Positions 54,277-63,598 of a stretch of DNA of 64,000 bases are shown here, one piece after another. Numbering within the stretch: the stretch's first letter is position 1; every line of letters begins with the position of its first letter. The stretch is from Argentina anserina (Eukaryota > Streptophyta > Magnoliopsida > Rosales > Rosaceae): contig NW_026089527.1 in the NCBI RefSeq assembly GCF_933775445.1, positions 310,001 to 374,000 on the forward strand. Direction: 5' to 3'. Position numbers and translations under genes: made by a program. The notes under the pieces were generated by a model. It was not told where the DNA came from. It made no database searches and was given only the letters and a program-made list of their open reading frames with translations.

Positions 54277-54435
54277 GATTGCCGTGCAGCCCTTAAAGTG
54301 ATCTCCCTATTGAACTTGGTTTCCTACATCAAGTTGGATATGGAGTACATAAATCAAATCCATAACAAAGAGGATTTCAGTTTCCCGATTGGATTCTATC
54401 TCCTTATGGCACGGCAAGAAGGCTTCCTAAACCTC

Positions 54436-54443
54436 TATATATA
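54436..54443 (+). promoter_or_regulatory. TATA box of the LTR promoter
   Basis: TATATATA, followed by GC-rich sequence and a CA-rich stretch (CCATTCAGAATCATCATCAG) where transcription would be expected to start, about 25-35 nt downstream near 54468. It is the best TATA match in the LTR and is well placed to separate U3 from R. A 14-bp perfect palindrome, AGAGGCCGGCCTCT (54443-54456), overlaps its end. Confidence 0.7.
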
Positions 54444-55456
54444 GAGGCCGGCCTCTCCATTCAGAATCATCATCAGCCCTACACACAAACACAGCCATAA
54501 GCTCTGCCGAATTCATCCTTCACCATTCCAAGAAATCCTAAAACCGATTCCATCATTCCCCACCTATCAATAGCCTTTCAAACACGCTTGTGAAGGAGGT
54601 TTCATCCATAGAAGTCTCGGCTACACTTGTGGATTGCTTGATTTATAAAGTGTAACCATGATTCACTCTTGTTTAATTTCGGTTTTGGTTTTGTTCTTGT
54701 TCATGGATGAAGTTGCGATTTGTTTAGAGTAGTCTTGTATCAATTTTGTCTATGAAATAGCTACTTGATTCAATTTATATAGAGGATTCGAAAATTATGT
54801 TTTGGTTTTATGGATTTCGGTTTTGGTTTCTGCCGAACCTAGCTTTTGAACAATTTCGATGCCTATGTGTTATGACTATGCTTGTAGCATGATATTTAGG
54901 TTGTTGGATTAAAGACTTATGCTAAGAACATGTTTATTCTTGTTTATGTGATTTTTGAATTGCATGGTTGTTAGTTAAGTAAGTGACATACTTGATGAAT
55001 TCAATGTGCATGGCTTTGGAATTACATGATTAAGATGAACATGTTGGAATTTCGATTATGGCTGCTTGGTTGTGATTGAATGTGTTAAGTGTCTATGTGT
55101 TTAGGTTACTGCTTAGAACCCTAAATGCATGATCCATCCATGGTTGCTCAATATATGTCTCGGCATGATTCTAAGAATGGACATAGAACTTGTTTCGATT
55201 CCCTCTATGTGAGTTGTTTTGGTGATTGTTTATGTGTTGGTTGGTTGATCACATGTATATATTAGTTTAGGTTTTATTTACTGTTTTTATGATCCAAAAT
55301 CTATATCAAACCTTAAACCCTTTATGAATTCGTGTAAGTATTGTGATCCTAAGCCCTGGCTGGATCCCCGGTTTGTGAACGATACCCTCTTGCTTTATAC
55401 TACTATGATGTGTTCAGGGTTAAATATTGATGTCGAGTAATCGAGCATTCATCAAA

Positions 55457-55476
55457 TGGCGCCGTTGCCGGGGATC
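55457..55476 (+). promoter_or_regulatory. Primer binding site for tRNA-Asp
   Basis: TGGCGCCGTTGCCGGGGATC is complementary over 20 nt to the 3' end of plant tRNA-Asp(GUC) with CCA, as I recall that tRNA. It sits two bases after the LTR end, as expected for minus-strand priming of reverse transcription. Tat/Athila-group elements commonly use this primer. Confidence 0.93.
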
Positions 55477-56226
55477 CATTAGAGATGGATCCCTAACTTT
55501 TACTACGAATTCATTGTGAATATTGTACATTTGTATATTCTTATTCTTATTCTTATTTCGTATAACATATAGTAATGTATCTTAGGTTGTTGTTTTGGTG
55601 CTTGAGTGAATGATTGTTGTAGGTTGTAAATCGAACGGAATAGGTAAAGTCCCTTTTGTTAATATTAGCCTTAACCCTTCATGCTAGCTCTCGAGTTTGC
55701 ATGAGGTCGAGGGCGGCTTTTATTAACACTTGGAGTTTTGTCTAACACATGAGGTTAAGTCCAGCTGAGTAAGGGGCACGCTCTTTTATTACTCTGGTGC
55801 ATGGGACCAAAATTGGATCTCAGAGAACTACTGACTTACATACATCTCGGTGATGGAGTCGATAGGGAGTTTGCTCTCCTTAGTTCAACAAATGAGTCCT
55901 ACCATGTTCACTATCTCTGATTGAGCTAAAGGCCTTCTGAAACAAAGACTTGATCTTGTGTCTAGGCATCCATACTTAGGCCGCACGTCCACCTTGATTT
56001 ACAACTTAGAATCAATCGATCGTTCAATCATTGAAATAGCAAAAAGAACTTGTGAATTGTATGAACTTGTGACAACGTAAAGAACTAACACTTGTAAACT
56101 TGACATAGTTGCCGTGCTCTTCCCCTTAAGTGTGCGTGTATGACTAAGGGAAGGCATGAATTTTGTGTATCCATTATGTATTCTTCAATGCTAACTCGCT
56201 ACCTTTCATATAAACAGGTACTATGC
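55477..56226 (+). other. Untranslated leader with a candidate intron
   Basis: About 750 nt between primer site and gag contain no long open frame except the in-frame extension from 56140. A good plant donor (AG/GTAAAGT, intron starting at 55644), a CTAAC branch-point match (56191-56195) and an acceptor ending AAACAG (56217) could define a 574-nt intron. Its removal would bring the gag start near the cap and delete several upstream ATGs. The splice sites are read by eye and untested. Confidence 0.5.
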
Positions 56227-59200
56227 ATGTCCGAATTTTCTAAGAAGACACAAGAGCTCAAGGATCGAATTCAAGCACTTAGAGATTTAAACAACTCTTT
56301 CATAAGTAGACCTTTGAATTTCGAAACATCTCCAAGCAATTCACTCTTAAACTCTTCACCTAGATCAGAAGAAGAGGAAGATCTGTCATTTCCCTTCGTC
56401 TTTAAGTCAGACTTAGACACAATTGCGGGCCGTGACATAATACCTGTTGGTGCTCCAATGGCACTCAAGAATGCATTCATTCCTACCACCCCGGAATCAC
56501 CCTCATGCATTGCCTTCACTCCACCTGATGAAGCTAACTTCTCCATTCCTGTTCAATTGCTTGGGCAGCTGCCTAAGTACTCTGGCTCTTCAATGGAAGA
56601 CCCTAATGTTCACCTTAGGGAGTTCTTGGACATTTGCAAGCTCCAATCGATTCATCATCTTTCTCAAGAAGGCTTGAGGTTGCTTTTGTTCCCATTTACC
56701 CTTAAGGATGATGCTAAACGTTGGTTATATTCTTTGCCTGCAAGAATCATCACTACATGGGACGAAATGACTAGGAGGTTCTTGAAGCAATTCTTCCCTG
56801 CTCAACTCACGAAAAGACTTAGGAGGGAGATTCAGAACTTCACTCAAAAAGATGGTGATTCACTCTATGAGGCTTGGGAGGAATTTCAGGAACTACAAAG
56901 GAAGTGCCCTCACCATGGTATTTCGTTGGATGACTTGGTGCAATTCTTCTATGAAGGACTCGACACCACCAATAAGAGCATGGTGGACTCGGCATGTGGC
57001 TGCACATTCATGAACAAAACCGGTCAAGAAGCTTACACCTTGATCGATGACTTGGCTGACAACAATCGCCAATTTAGTTCCAAGGAGAAGAGAGGAAGCA
57101 AGAGCCGTGGGGTGTATGATGTTGATGCAAGGAATCAGATGGCGACTTTAGAAAGGAAGCTTGACGTGCTAGTCAAGGCATTCAATGGTTCGAGCATCAA
57201 CCCTCAAGCATGTGGCATTTGTTCTTTCAAGGATCACACGACTGACAATTGTCCAAATGGTGCAATGACTGAAGAAGAGTTGAACTTTATGGGGCAACAA
57301 AGGCCTAGGTATGATCCATATTCGAACACATACAACCCTGGACTTAGAGATCATCCAAATTTTCGTTGGAGCAACAATGCTCAACCATCCAATGCTCAAG
57401 GTCAAGGACCTCGTCCTTCAGGTTTGTTTGTGAGGCCTCAGGTACCTCAAGGTTCTGCTCCCTTTAACTCTAATGTTCATGGTTCGAATAATGCATCTTC
57501 ACCTAACTATGATGAACTTTTGAAGTCTCTTGCTCAAGGGCAACAAAATCTAAACTCTGCTACTCAAGCTTTAGTTACAGGTCAACAAGCTCATTCTAAG
57601 GATATAACCGAGCTTAAGAAGCAGATGGGACAAGTGATCGATTTCATGGGCAAGATCCATGAAGGAGGGAAGTTGCCGAGCCAAACTGAGCCTAATCCGA
57701 ATGTGAAGGCCATGGTGACACGAAGTGGGAGGACTTTGGATGTTCTAATGCAGCAACATAAGAAGGCCGTGCCTTCTAAAGGTAAGGAGGCCGAGAAATA
57801 CAATGTCAAAGACCTAGAGAAGGACCCTGCCTCCTCTAAAGCCAAAGATGCCGTGCCTCTACCAAAAGATGATCATGTCGTGCATGACAAAGGTAAGGAT
57901 CCTAACTCTAGTGGTTTGGTTTCAACTAATGCTCTTCCTCGTGTTCCCTTCCCTAGTAGATTTGCAAAGCAAAAGAAGGATGACTCTGATCAAGCCATGC
58001 TCGACATTTTCAAGAAGGTGGAAGTGAACATGCCTCTTATTGAATGCATACAACAAAATCCTAAGTATGCTAAGTTCTTGAAAGAATTGTGCACCAACAA
58101 GAGGATGACTCGAGAGAAGGAGGTTGTCACAATGAGTGAGACGGTTTCTGCCGTGCTCCAAAGGAAGCTACCACCAAAGCTTAAGGATCCAGGGAGTTTT
58201 TCTATCCCTTGTACAATCGGAAACATGACATTTGAAAAGATAATGTTAGACTTAGGTGCATCTATCAATGTAATGCCGCACTATATCTATGAGAACCTAG
58301 GTCTAGGTGATTTGAAACGTGACAATGTTGTGATTCGATTGGTTGATTGTTCCAACAAAGTCCCTTTGGGCTATGTTGAAGATGTTCTTGTGCAGGTTTC
58401 GAGCTTGATCTTTCCTGCCGACTTCTATGTCATAGACATGAAGCCAACGGAGGCAGATGACAAGGAGGTCCCTATCTTGTTGGGCCGCCCCTTCATGAGG
58501 ACTGCAAGAACAAAAATAGATGTGTTTAGTGGATCACTCACCTTTGAGTTCGATGGTGAAGTGATTAGCTTCAACATCTTTGAAGCTATGAGGTATCCTC
58601 TTTCGGAGTTAAGTGATTGTTTTTCAGTTGACATACTTGATTCCCTTGCAGATAACTATCTAGATACCTTGACAAATGACGAGTTGGCACTCACTATTGC
58701 CCAAGGGGCCGGATTCACAAGTGATAGCTCGAACATTTCGGTGCTAGAAGCTAAAGATGCCGTGCCATCTTTCATTCATGAAACCGTGACCTCCCTTGAG
58801 GTTGCAAGTGAGGTAAGTTTTGTCTCTCCTAGTCCAATTATCTTAACTACTAACAAGAATCTTCCTTCTGTGGTGCAAGCTCCGAAGCTTGATCTTAAGG
58901 TTCTTCCGGACCACTTGAAGTATGCGTTTCTAGGAGAAGAGGATACATTGCCCGTGATCATTTCATCTGCACTAAATGAGGAGCAAGAAGAGAGATTGAT
59001 TGAAGTGTTGAAGAGACACAAGACGGCAATAGGATGGACCCTAGCCGACATCAAGGGGATCAGCCCTACCATGTGTGTGCATCGAATATTGCTAGAAGAT
59101 GGTGCCAAACCAACCAAGGAAGGTGAGAGACGCCTTCACCCACCAATGATGCAAGTTGTAAAGGATGAAATCACCAAGTTGCACGATTGTGGCGTGATCT

Positions 59201-60108
59201 ACCCCATCTCGGATAGTAGGTGGATCTCTCCCATTCAAGTTGTGCCAAAGAAGTCAGGCATCACGGTGGTGAAGAACAAGGACAACGAGTTGGTACCTCA
59301 AAGGACGGTGACCGGTCATAGAGTTTGTATTGACTATAGGAAGCTCAATGCGACAACAAGGAAGGACCACATGCCATTGCCATTCATTGATCAAATGCTT
59401 GAGAGGTTAGCTGGTCACTCTTTCTATTGTTTCCTTGATGGATATAGTGGATACAACCAAATAAGTGTTGCGGAAGAAGATCAAGAGAAGACTACATTCA
59501 CATGCCCTTTTGGTACGTTTGCCTATCGTCGCATGCCTTTTGGTTTATGCAACGCCCCAAGTACGTTTCAACGTTGTATGTATCATATTTTCTCCGAGTA
59601 TATTGGTTCTAAAATTGAAGTTTTCATGGATGATTTTTCTGTCTATGGTGAAGATTTCGAAACTTGTTTAGAAAATGTTGAACTTGTGCTCAAACGTTGT
59701 GAGGAAACTAACTTGGTTTTGAATTGGGAAAAATGTCACTTTATGGTCACGCAAGGCATTGTTTTAGGTCATATTGTTTCATCTAGAGGAATTGAGGTTG
59801 ATAAGTCTAAAATAGATCTGGTGCGTCACTTACCCCTCCCCACAAGCGTGAGGGATGTTCGATCGTTTCTTGGACATGCAGGTTTCTATCGTAGGTTTAT
59901 CAAGGATTTTTCCAAGATTGCGAGACCAATGAGTTCATTGCTCCAAAAAGACGTCCCATTCAACTTTGATGATGATTGCAAGCATGCATTCGAGACCTTG
60001 AAGAAGCTTCTAACTTCAGCACCGATCATGGCACCGCCGGATTGGTCCTTGCCATTCGAGTTGATGTGTGATGCCTCCGACTATGCAGTTGGAGCCGTGC
60101 TAGGGTAG
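56140..60108 (+). CDS. gag-protease-RT polyprotein, ended by an in-frame stop in RNase H
   Basis: Codons are numbered from the first ATG at 56140 (1322 codons). The likelier start is ATG 56227 (residue 30, MSEFSKKTQEL), which follows a candidate 3' splice site; residues 1-29 look like leader sequence. Gag: capsid-like retrotransposon gag domain at about 140-310 (EDPNVHLREFLDIC, DDAKRWLYSLP), then a CX2CX4HX4C zinc knuckle (C358, C361, H366, C371) for RNA packaging. A low-complexity, Lys-rich linker spans about 380-600. Aspartic protease about 680-815 has the active site DLGAS (D704) and the ILLGRPF block. Reverse transcriptase about 1000-1260 has D1100 in FLDGYSGYNQ and the catalytic FMDD (D1164, D1165). 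RNase H starts near 1305 with its first catalytic Asp, D1311. TAG at 60106-60108 then ends the frame, which continues open in the same register. The product as written could make particles and an RT lacking most of RNase H and all integrase. Confidence 0.93.
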   Translation: MTKGRHEFCVSIMYSSMLTRYLSYKQVLCMSEFSKKTQELKDRIQALRDLNNSFISRPLNFETSPSNSLLNSSPRSEEEEDLSFPFVFKSDLDTIAGRDIIPVGAPMALKNAFIPTTPESPSCIAFTPPDEANFSIPVQLLGQLPKYSGSSMEDPNVHLREFLDICKLQSIHHLSQEGLRLLLFPFTLKDDAKRWLYSLPARIITTWDEMTRRFLKQFFPAQLTKRLRREIQNFTQKDGDSLYEAWEEFQELQRKCPHHGISLDDLVQFFYEGLDTTNKSMVDSACGCTFMNKTGQEAYTLIDDLADNNRQFSSKEKRGSKSRGVYDVDARNQMATLERKLDVLVKAFNGSSINPQACGICSFKDHTTDNCPNGAMTEEELNFMGQQRPRYDPYSNTYNPGLRDHPNFRWSNNAQPSNAQGQGPRPSGLFVRPQVPQGSAPFNSNVHGSNNASSPNYDELLKSLAQGQQNLNSATQALVTGQQAHSKDITELKKQMGQVIDFMGKIHEGGKLPSQTEPNPNVKAMVTRSGRTLDVLMQQHKKAVPSKGKEAEKYNVKDLEKDPASSKAKDAVPLPKDDHVVHDKGKDPNSSGLVSTNALPRVPFPSRFAKQKKDDSDQAMLDIFKKVEVNMPLIECIQQNPKYAKFLKELCTNKRMTREKEVVTMSETVSAVLQRKLPPKLKDPGSFSIPCTIGNMTFEKIMLDLGASINVMPHYIYENLGLGDLKRDNVVIRLVDCSNKVPLGYVEDVLVQVSSLIFPADFYVIDMKPTEADDKEVPILLGRPFMRTARTKIDVFSGSLTFEFDGEVISFNIFEAMRYPLSELSDCFSVDILDSLADNYLDTLTNDELALTIAQGAGFTSDSSNISVLEAKDAVPSFIHETVTSLEVASEVSFVSPSPIILTTNKNLPSVVQAPKLDLKVLPDHLKYAFLGEEDTLPVIISSALNEEQEERLIEVLKRHKTAIGWTLADIKGISPTMCVHRILLEDGAKPTKEGERRLHPPMMQVVKDEITKLHDCGVIYPISDSRWISPIQVVPKKSGITVVKNKDNELVPQRTVTGHRVCIDYRKLNATTRKDHMPLPFIDQMLERLAGHSFYCFLDGYSGYNQISVAEEDQEKTTFTCPFGTFAYRRMPFGLCNAPSTFQRCMYHIFSEYIGSKIEVFMDDFSVYGEDFETCLENVELVLKRCEETNLVLNWEKCHFMVTQGIVLGHIVSSRGIEVDKSKIDLVRHLPLPTSVRDVRSFLGHAGFYRRFIKDFSKIARPMSSLLQKDVPFNFDDDCKHAFETLKKLLTSAPIMAPPDWSLPFELMCDASDYAVGAVLG
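60106..60108 (+). other. In-frame amber stop interrupting RNase H
   Basis: TAG directly follows the conserved DASDYAVGAVLG segment of RNase H. The same frame then runs open for 559 more codons with the rest of RNase H and integrase. The next bases are AGGAAG, which do not match the TAG-CAA-TTA readthrough context of tobamoviruses. The simplest reading is a point mutation. It is the only break found in the coding region. Confidence 0.9.
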
Positions 60109-61788
60109 AGGAAGGACAAGCAGCCCTACGCCATCTACTATGCCTCACGAACACTCAATGATGCTCAACAAAACTACACCACAACTGAAAAAGAACTTCT
60201 TGCCGTGATCTTTGCTCTAGATAAGTTTCGTTCTTACTTACTTCAATCTAAAGTTATTGTTTACACTGACCATGCAGCTTTGAAGTATTTAATGACAAAG
60301 AAGGATGCCAAACCGAGATTGATTCGATGGATTCTTCTACTCCAAGAGTTTGATCTCGAGATCAAGGACAAGAAGGGAAGTGACAATGTTGTGGCAGATC
60401 ATTTGAGTCGTTTGGTGAGAAATGCCGAACCCTTGGCTATCCAAGAGAGCTTTCCGGACGAGCAACTCTTTCGAGTTGAGGTAAGTGAGCCATGGTATGC
60501 AGATATTGTCAATTATCTTGTTTCTAAGCAATTTCCGGATACTTTATCGCATGCACAAAAGAATAGACTCAAGGCATTAGCTAAGTATTATGTTTGGGAT
60601 GAACCATACTTGTGGAAACATTGTGTTGATCAAATCATTAGGAGGTGTGTCCCTGAACATGAACATCACTCTATACTTACGTTTTGCCATTCTGAATCTT
60701 GTGGAGGACATTTTGGTTCACGTAGGACTGCTCTTAAGGTGCTCGAATGTGGTTTCTTTTGGCCTACGGTTTTCAAAGATGCATATCATTTTTGCATGAC
60801 TTGTGATAGGTGCCAACGTATGGGAAACTTAGGATCTAGAGATCAAATGCCTATGACACCGATTATTTATGTCGAAATTTTTGATTGTTGGGGTATTGAT
60901 TTCATGGGACCTTTTCCTAGCTCAAATGGTTACTTATACATACTCGTTTGTGTTGACTATGTTTCGAAATGGGTGGAAGCAAAGGCCACCCGGACTAATG
61001 ATTCTCGAGTTGTTGCAGATTTCCTTCGTTCTAACATTTTCTCCAGGTTTGGTATGCCGAGAGTTATCATTAGTGATGGAGGATCTCACTTTTGCAACCG
61101 GACCATTGAGGCGTTGTTGAAGAAGTATGGAATTAAGCATAAGGTTGCTACGCCTTATCACCCTCAAACAAGTGGACAAGTAGAGCTATCTAATCGTGAG
61201 ATCAAGAGAATTTTAGAGAAGTCTGTTGGACCATCACGCAAGGATTGGTCTCAACGATTGGATGATGCTCTTTGGGCCTATAGGACGGCATACAAAACTC
61301 CCCTAGGCATGTCACCATTTCGACTAGTTTATGGCAAGGCGTGCCATCTTCCTGTGGTGCTTGAACATCGTGCATGGTGGGCTGTGAAGAATTTTAACAT
61401 GGACATTGATGAGGCCGGATTACATAGGAAGTTGCAATTGCATGAGCTTGAAGAGATTAGGAATGAGGCTTATGATTCGGCAATGGTTTACAAGGAGAAG
61501 ACTAAGACATTCCATGACCGCATGATTAGGAAGAAACACTTTGTCGTTGGGCAGAAAGTTCTTTTATTTAATTCTCGACTTAGATTGTTTCCGGGCAAAC
61601 TCCGTTCTAGGTGGCTAGGACCGTTTGTTGTTACTAATGTTTTTCCTTCTGGTGCTATTCAGATCAAAAGTATGGTGCATGGAAAGGAATTCACGGTCAA
61701 TGGACATCGCTTGAAGCCGTACTATGACAATTTCGTGGAACACAATGTGGAGGAGACGTCTCTCCTTGATCCTACGGCAAGCAAGTGA
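60109..61788 (+). pseudogene. RNase H remainder and integrase, 3' part of interrupted gag-pol
   Basis: Open frame of 559 codons in the same register as the upstream part. No ATG lies near the start; the codon at 60205 is GTG inside RNase H, so this is not a separate gene. RNase H continues with the TEKELLA glutamate, the YTDHAAL aspartate and ADHLSR to about 60415. Integrase follows: an HHCC zinc site in [11 protein letters not shown]...CDRCQ (about 60688-60813), then the catalytic triad D (60898-60900), D (61075-61077) and E (61183-61185), with 35 residues between the second Asp and the Glu, the classic D,D35E spacing. A GPF module lies at about 61618 ([10 protein letters not shown]). No chromodomain follows; the protein ends DPTASK. 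All integrase motifs are intact, so loss of function would come only from the upstream stop. Confidence 0.92.
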
Positions 61789-61930
61789 TGCTTTGGAGAT
61801 AGTCTAGGCTATAGACTCTAAACTTAAGCCAATGAAGGAGCCATCAACGAGTGTTTGCATTTTCTTATCCCTTAACTCTTTCTAATTTTCGTTGCTTATC
61901 ATATTGTACATTGAGGGCAATGTAAGTTTT

Positions 61931-61945
61931 AAGTGTGGGGTGGGG
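61931..61945 (+). other. Polypurine-tract-like motif, copy 1
   Basis: AAGTGTGGGGTGGGG, 143 bp after the integrase stop. Its first ten bases equal the terminal polypurine tract, so it might act as an internal plus-strand priming site. That is inference. Confidence 0.55.
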
Positions 61946-62691
61946 TATACATCATTCGTTGATTTCTATTGTTTGATGCTATGTGTTTCAATTTTGTTGT
62001 TTTGATTTTCGATTTTTAGTGTCATTTTGGTTCTGTTTTTCGATTTTTATGTTGTTTTGTTTTTGTTTTGAGTCCTAGGTATGCCTTTAACTGTCTAGGA
62101 TGAGTTGATCTTTGAATTTATGGTTGATAGATGATCACGATATTGGAATGTACTTAATTGTTATTTGATGGTTAATCGATGTGTAGATTTTGTACGAACA
62201 TGTAGTAGATGAGGATTTTGAAACTTAGGTACAGAATGAGCATGTTCCTTACTTGTTTGAATTCATGGAACCTAAGTGAGTTTTCGAGCCATATATATGT
62301 GCCTTTCTTTGGAGTTTTATTCTATCGTTTCTTGGCTTTATAACCTCATTACATTTATTTTGATCAATTCATATGCCATAGAATTGCAATGAACTAAAGA
62401 ATGCTAGAACTTACTTTGTGAAACTTTCGAAGCTTTATGTCATAATATACTCTGATTTTGAAAAGGATTGTTGGATCTTTTTAGGATTTCCACCACTTAA
62501 AGCCAAAAAGCCGTATCCCTATTTGAGCCCTGCTTGGGACACCTTAGTGTTTACCCCTTTGAGCCTACGTTAAGCCTTTTCTTTCATTACCAACATGTTA
62601 TATCCTTGCTTAGTATAGTTATATCTCTACCTTGTCTTTGAGGCTTGGCAGAGCCGATTCTTGGATGTAATATGGAGTGATGATTTGATTC

Positions 62692-62701
62692 AAGTGTGGG
62701 G
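62692..62701 (+). other. Polypurine-tract-like motif, copy 2
   Basis: AAGTGTGGGG, identical to the core of the terminal tract and 761 bp after copy 1. Confidence 0.5.
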
Positions 62702-62736
62702 TTATGCTATTGTATGTATGTTATGCCGTGAAAAGA

Positions 62737-62840
62737 GTATGAAAAAGAGGAAAAAAATGTATTGATGCCGTGAGAAAAAGAAGAAGAAAAGTATATATAC
62801 ACGGTTTTGAGAAAAAAATGGAAAAGAAAGTATGATGAAA
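62737..62840 (+). repeat. A/G-rich low-complexity stretch
   Basis: Runs such as GAAAAAGAGGAAAAAAATG and GAGAAAAAGAAGAAGAAAAG, broken by TATATATACACGG. It has no coding potential. It is purine-rich like a priming or RNA-structure element, but nothing specific can be claimed. Confidence 0.6.
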
Positions 62841-63584
62841 GATCTCGGCATGACATTGATCTATGTGAATTTGGAGTTGTGATGTATTTGTTGAAGGCTC
62901 AATAATGTTATACTTTAGCCTTTGTTCGTTTTCACAATGTTTAAAGTGAAGAATGGGTCCAACATGATGATATTTGGCCCTTGTTTTATGGAGTATGGCG
63001 ACATAAGGTGGATGTTTTGCTCTGCTAAGTCTTGAGGATGACCTTTGTGATTCCCTTTACCTTGAAAAATATGTCAATGCCGAGCCTAAGTCATCCCTTC
63101 TCTAAATATCCGCATGATTCTTAAAATGAGTAGTCCTTGATTTGTGGAGTTTGTTTCATAAGTAAGCATATGGTTTGGGTTCATTTGTGCATATGATTGG
63201 TATCTTTCATGAGGTTTTCGATTTTCACTATGTTCATAACTCTTGTGTGTGAAAAGCTTTTAAGCATATGCCATGTTCTTGAGAGAAAAGATTTGGAGTG
63301 CATATCCTATGTGAGTTGAATTTGAACTCGTTTTGAACATGTTGAGCTTAATTACACCTTTGTTTCTGCCATGTCTTACTTGTTAAACGAAATCTCATGT
63401 TTATTAACCATTGAATTCATCTTATCTATTTCGATTGAATGCTATTCTTGATGCTATGAGTTTGAAGATCTCTGAGACAAAATGTTGAAGGCATTAGAAT
63501 GTTGTGTCGTTAGTTATAGTTGTATTGTTTTCGTTTATGTTTTGATTTCCCTTTTTAGTGATTGCTAAGGGACTAGCAAAGTCT

Positions 63585-63598
63585 AAGTGTGGGGTTGT
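63585..63598 (+). promoter_or_regulatory. Polypurine tract for plus-strand priming
   Basis: AAGTGTGGGGTTGT lies immediately before the 3' LTR. This is the position and base bias expected for the RNase H-resistant primer of plus-strand synthesis. Confidence 0.8.

Larger units (their letters stand above)
53892..55454 (+). repeat. 5' long terminal repeat (1563 bp)
   Basis: The LTR begins TGATAGGAGCAC at the satellite junction and ends ATTCATCA two bases before the primer binding site, giving TGAT...ATCA inverted ends. The start is fixed by comparison with 63599, where the same sequence follows a different base. The visible 402 bp of the 3' LTR align without gaps and differ at six sites (5' coordinates 53934, 53972, 54001, 54045, 54120, 54168). 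U3 holds short direct repeats and a TATA box. The R/U5 boundary and poly(A) site cannot be placed by reading. No open frame of interest lies inside. Confidence 0.95.
61789..63598 (+). other. 1.8-kb 3' non-coding region of the element
   Basis: No open frame above about 60 codons and no env-like frame is visible, although some Athila elements carry one here. It holds two extra polypurine-tract-like motifs and an A/G-rich stretch at about 62737-62840. The rest is T-rich, low-GC sequence with no recognisable gene. Confidence 0.8.

Noticed and set aside
53892..55454. A host gene in the 1.5-kb sequence after the satellite
   Set aside because: Its first 402 bp recur at 63599-64000 in direct orientation, with TGAT...ATCA ends and a primer site next to it, so it is an LTR.
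56271..61179. Minus-strand and alternate-frame ORFs within gag-pol (for example 58776-59117, 57990-58268, 56447-56677)
   Set aside because: They are shadows of the strongly coding plus-strand polyprotein frame and have no recognisable domains.
60205..61788. Independent integrase gene starting at 60205
   Set aside because: The codon at 60205 is GTG in the middle of RNase H. The frame is continuous with the upstream polyprotein across the TAG.
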